A DNA stretch of 64,000 bases from Styela clava (taxonomy: Eukaryota > Chordata > Ascidiacea > Stolidobranchia > Styelidae). Below the pieces are notes generated by a model that saw nothing but the letters and a program-made list of their open reading frames with translations, had not been told where the DNA came from and ran no database searches. The stretch covers positions 10,302,974-10,366,973 of the forward strand of contig NC_135259.1 in assembly GCF_964204865.1 (NCBI RefSeq), given 5' to 3'. Below, piece after piece: positions 59,923 to 64,000 of the stretch. Position 1 is the first letter of the stretch. Each line of letters begins with the position of its first letter. Position numbers and translations under genes: made by a program.

Positions 59923-62900
59923 ATGAAGTATACCCTAATAAAAACTGGCATTGTCATTGTCTTGCTTGCACAATGTGTGTTGTGTCACATGCCTACGGTA
60001 TATGAGTTCTGTTCCCACGTTGTAGCAAATGGGGAACCCATTCATCAATTGACATGTGATTCAAGTCAATGCCAGGGTATGCCCGGTAAAACAGGACCTC
60101 ACGGACCAAAGGGCTCTATTGGCGTTAAAGGAGAGAAAGGTGAAAGGGGCACGGCAGAACATCTGGAAGAAAGAATTAGCGAATTAGAAGGTGAGCGAGG
60201 CAAAACTGACATATCTTGATGGTTCAGCAAGAATTAGATCATGTTTATTTTCTCTTCTACGATATGACGTTATTTCGCGGCTTTCGAATTTGACGATAAA
60301 GCGTTATGGTTCTAGATCTACTTTCCAGATTTCCATCTTTCTTTAACTCCAAGTATGTACAACGATTATACTAAACCTTATAAAAAAATACCTACTAAAT
60401 GTGGGCGAAAAAATATATATATATACCTGTCATTGGCCCGTATTTCTTGAAGATATATATCGTCACGCTAATAACCGAATTGCGTAAGTCATTTTTAGCA
60501 GTTTTGAGAAAAACGTAAAAAACTTCCTAATGATTTTGTTATGCAATTGAGAGTCAATAATTTGCCATGGTTCAATTTTTTGATCGTAGCCGGATTTAGG
60601 TTAGTTTGTATGACGAAGTTAAGTGACGTCATAATGACGCACTGTGACTTAGGCAGAAATGTGTCTATGACTTGGGGACATACGCAATTTTGCAACTTCA
60701 CTATATGCACCAGTCCTGAAAACTTAACATTCCAAAAACGAATGTAATTCTCAGTATCTACAATGTCTAATCCCCAAAATAGCTAATCAGTTTCAATTAC
60801 ATTATTTTTTATGTTTAAAAATATATATTTCATCAATATAAATCGTTCTGCAAACCCACCGAAATAAGACTAAGATTAAATATAAAGAATAAAACAGCAA
60901 TGCACCCAATATAAAAGCCAACCAAGGTAAATTGGACTCGGACATTGAATATCACAAGTGAACGTCTTCCTATACTGTAGTAAAAATTCAAATTAATAAG
61001 CGCTGAGCTAGAATCCGAGATGCAAAAACTCGAAAATACTTCGCGGAGGTTATTTTGCCTTTGTGACGTCACAATAGTACTGCGGTAACAATGATAATTC
61101 ATTATGACAAGACAATTACACAAATGTGCATGTCATACTAAATGTCCATTTTTATGGGTTTCGGAATTCTTAAGATAAAATCTGAGTTAACAGACAGGTG
61201 CGCAGCATTACATAAATACCTATTTTATAAAAAACTCAAAATCGCCAAAAATGACTTACGCAATTCGCTTATTAGCGTGACGATATATTTATAATTTATC
61301 TGTCTAACTTAGTTTGAAAACATGCAACTCCGTTTTTTTTTCATAGACTTCCAAGCCACTACATCACGAATTTTGGAAGCATTGCCCAAGTGTGAGTATT
61401 TTTGGAAGAAAACCGATAAATGATCGTATTTCAAGAGAATACGTTTCAATAAAACAATCTCTTGCACCATTCCAATCGCAGCAATTCAAAGCGTCTTGCT
61501 CCATGCGATAATAGTATCAAATCATTGACTGATGCGGATCTACATAAGCAACCACCGAAAGCTTGTTAAACTATTTTCTGTAAAATTTCAAACTATTATT
61601 TTTTCAATATATATATATAATAAAATACCTGGAACGTGTGGACCATCAGCTATTGATATACTTTCATCGAAAATCCTAATTTTCTAAGGCAAGCAATCCG
61701 ATATAGTTTAGAGTACGATGATCTCGACCACGTGAACGAATGCGTGACTAATAAGTTCAGCTTAAAATTAAAAGTCAGAAACTATAAATAAATATATATA
61801 TATATATAAATCCTTTTGGTATTTCTACATTTTTTAATCAAGTTTTGCATTTTTTCATTTGAAAAACAGCCACATACTGCTACATGGGGGTGAGAAACAG
61901 AGATATTCCAGATTCAGCAATGACTTCTTCTTCGATTTCGCGTGGTGGATATGAAGCATATAATGGACGACTTGATAATCAGATCAGTTCAGGAAATTAC
62001 GCAGTATGGGCAGCAAAAGCCAGTTCGTAAAATAATTAACGTTGAAGGGTGTCTCAAATATGTCGTGTTCCATTTCTCCCAATTGTTGTTGTTGTTATAT
62101 GTTTTATGGCGCGCATAACTTTAGTGGTATTTTGCGCCTTTGACCAATTCGAATTTAAAAATACTATACTAACATATAATACAATATTTACAAATATATA
62201 ATTATACAATTGAATCAATTACAATAAGTAATTATTTTTAAACATTTCTGCCCGTAGACAAAACAAATTCGATAACAGTTTCAATAATGTCAACTAAGAA
62301 CTTCTTCCAAAGTCATTCCAATTTAAGTTTTCTGGGCTACTTTGATGGTTATATTGTTGACAATGCAATAGGTAGTGGGCTATACGGTCTCGGGTACGAA
62401 ACACTGTTAGCAAAATTCGTCAGAAGATTCTCACTTAATACGTTAAGCTACTCTAACCTTCTACTAAATTAATATATCTATCCTAACCCAGAACACACCT
62501 TCGTATGCTTACTTTACCCATTTGTTCCACAATATATATACGTGAACTTAGAACTGTGCGACAAAAGCGAGCATCATTCCCGACTCCACTCTTTTAGATT
62601 TTCAAAACATTTTAAATGCTCTGTTTGTATTATTGATTATTACAATGAGTGGCTAGTATGCTCATAGTATTTTGAGTTGCGTCCTTTGATATTTACCATT
62701 CCAGATCGCCAAGGAGAATGGTTACAGATCGACTTTGGTATTCCCAAACTTATTGGTGGAATCATAACTCAAGGACGACCAAAATCATCACGTCAGTGGG
62801 TTCGATCATTCAAGATATCTTGCGGAAGTTCTACTTCCTCGTTAACGACTATAAAACATAACAACTCAGATAAGGTATATATTTTTTATTTCAGATGGCG

Positions 62901-63160
62901 AAAGAATGTTTATACGCGCCTTTCTTGAGAATCCATACATAGTTTGTGTTAATCCACGACAAGACACGGCGATACAATATAATTTTATGTTATATTTACA
63001 GATATTTCCCGGCAACCTCGACACAGATTCGAAAGTGATCAATTTGTTTACTGCGCCAAGAACATGCAGATATATTCGCGTTCATCCGGAATCCTGGTAT
63101 GGACATATCAGCATGAGAGTGGAATTCATTCACGGACTCTGCCATGGCATGGCTCTCTAA
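59923..63160 (+). CDS. Secreted collagen-like discoidin (F5/8 type C) protein, copy 2
   Basis: Paralogue of 49250-51763 with the same five exons: 59923-60190, 61347-61391, 61870-62022, 62705-62874, 63002-63160. Also 264 residues: one codon shorter in the neck (EHLEE versus EHLVEE) and one longer in the discoidin domain (RPKSSRQW versus RPIHSQW). The signal peptide, eight Gly-X-Y triplets, neck and discoidin motifs (GEWLQIDFG, YIRVHPESWYG) are all intact. The differing residues near RPKSSRQ fall in what is likely a surface loop of the discoidin barrel, possibly at the ligand face (inference). Exon 3 uses the same GTTCGT donor. Introns 1 and 3 are longer because of insertions. Confidence 0.9.
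60457..61286. mobile_element. Long-TIR insertion in intron 1 of collagen-discoidin gene 2
   Basis: Terminal inverted repeats of about 50 bp: atatcgtcacgctaata at the left and attagcgtgacgatat at the right, both continuing with the gcgtaagtca / tgacttacgc segment. The matching intron of gene 1 (near 49785) lacks it. Insertion in an AT run suggests a TA-targeting (Tc1/mariner-like) MITE, but exact borders are blurred by the AT repeat. A minus-strand open stretch inside (60833-61123) shows no transposase motif. Confidence 0.75.
62087..62425 (-). mobile_element. Retroelement-like insertion in intron 3 of collagen-discoidin gene 2
   Basis: Gene 1 lacks this segment: there caattg runs directly to tttgattctcactt. 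Its plus-strand left edge is (ttg)n followed by ttttatggcgcgcataac, as expected for the reversed 3' end of a non-LTR element with an (aac)n tail. No coding frame was recognised. Confidence 0.5.
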
Positions 63161-63201
63161 GTTTGCTACATCAATATTTCTCGAAGTCTATACTCTAGAT
63201 C

Positions 63202-64000
63202 AGGGGTGTGCAATGTGCGGCCCGCGGGCCAAATGCGGCCCGCAAGAGAGAATTGTGTGGCCCGCGGAGAGGTGCTCATTTTGAATGGTGTGCGGCCATC
63301 TAACCTGGTTTTTAATTTAGTTTGATCTGGTACCCTTCGCGTTATATTCGAGTCCAATTTATTATCTATGCCTATGACGTTACAACTACCTAACAGCGAG
63401 GGGAACAACACCATTCACAAAGCTGTCACTTGCTGAGCAGCGAACAATTTAAAAAAAGTGCAGAGCAGACTTAATGAATTTGCAAGAACGGGCAACTGAA
63501 GATTATGCAACTATAGACAGCAGTTTGAAAAAATTTATTATTAAAAGACACAAAAGCTAATGAGTTTTGGTTCCAGCAAATCAGTTGATTTTGTCGAAAT
63601 CTAATCTAAAATAAGATTTGACAGCAAATTATTTGGAAATGAAATGAATCTTGGCGCATTTTACCGAAAACACCAAGATAACTTTCTACACTCGAAAAAA
63701 GTCATGGCTTCAAATATGCCACTTTTCAGTTACATATTTATTTCTAAAATGGGCGTCATATTGAATTGCTAGCATTTCCATGAAGCAAATTTTGATAAAA
63801 GTAGTCGGGAAAAGCATCAAATTTCTCACAGAAATTTCTCTCGTTTAAATTGGATGTGACAATATATTTGAATTACAATTTCAAATAAATTTATGCGTTC
63901 ACCTCATCATTTCTAAAAGAACCACTAATGATGACATGAGATCAACAAGAAAAAGAGACACTATATTGTGCCTGCAACTAATAGAAAGCTTATGTTAAAT
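63202..64000. mobile_element. hAT-like element, runs off the window
   Basis: Begins caggggtgtgcaatgtgcgg followed by repeated gcggcccgc, a common hAT terminus. It starts just outside duplication unit 2. The right end is not in the window and no transposase domain was recognised in the part seen. Confidence 0.5.

Larger units (their letters stand above)
57538..63187. repeat. Segmental duplication unit 2 (partner 47100-51791)
   Basis: Same order as unit 1. Sequence found only here: 57822-58379 (hAT-like), 60457-61286 (long-TIR element) and about 62087-62425 (retroelement-like). The caggt(c/a)gagacggc repeat at its left border also occurs at 45791, downstream of RNGTT. Confidence 0.85.

Noticed and set aside
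60833-61123. 96-codon minus-strand ORF as a transposase for the long-TIR element
   Set aside because: It is hydrophobic with no DDE/D motif or helix-turn-helix that I can see, and is too short.

Overview
The window is eukaryotic, intron-rich and AT-rich. Protein matches (capping enzyme, SLC2A sugar transporter, collagen/discoidin secreted proteins), mostly short GT-AG introns and many hAT, SINE and MITE copies suggest a marine invertebrate deuterostome. A tunicate/ascidian is my best guess, but the sequence does not prove it. No prokaryotic operons, CRISPR arrays or structural RNA genes were seen.

Layout. (1) 1-14.4 kb is a locally duplicated array. Three near-identical single-coding-exon SAM-dependent methyltransferase genes (3564, 7552, 13055; all +) have a 5'UTR intron. 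They are interleaved with two minus-strand mini-genes (6263-6851 and 9250-9815), each predicted to encode a signal peptide followed by a very short arginine-rich tail. Blocks 1-4898 and about 10434-14386 are one ancient segmental duplication. About 5640-6950 and 8640-9870 are another. (2) 16.1-23.3 kb holds a complete 11-exon SLC2A/GLUT-type sugar transporter on the minus strand, with several repeats in its introns. (3) 23.5-34.4 kb has no gene I can support. It holds a perfect 96-bp x3 minisatellite, a 0.92-kb tandem duplication and nested hAT-type elements whose 8-bp target-site duplications can still be read. (4) 34.9-44.9 kb holds a complete 15-exon mRNA capping enzyme (RNGTT) on the plus strand. 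(5) 44.4-48 kb is a cluster of tRNA-derived SINE copies. (6) 47.1-51.8 and 57.5-63.2 kb are a tandem segmental duplication. Each copy carries a 5-exon, 264-residue secreted protein: signal peptide, 8 Gly-X-Y triplets, a short helical neck and a discoidin (F5/8 type C) domain. Between them lie an inverted, decayed partial copy of RNGTT exons 13-14 and a dead hAT transposase.

How the genes relate. RNGTT and the transporter are housekeeping-type single genes. The methyltransferase/peptide array and the collagen-discoidin pair are recently amplified families. The collagen-discoidin proteins have the plan of collectins and ficolins (collagen stalk, neck, recognition head), so innate recognition or extracellular adhesion is a reasonable inference. 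The arginine-rich mini-genes are the best candidate for something undescribed. Exon models come from reading splice signals, frame continuity and paralogue comparison by eye. No alignment or database search was run.
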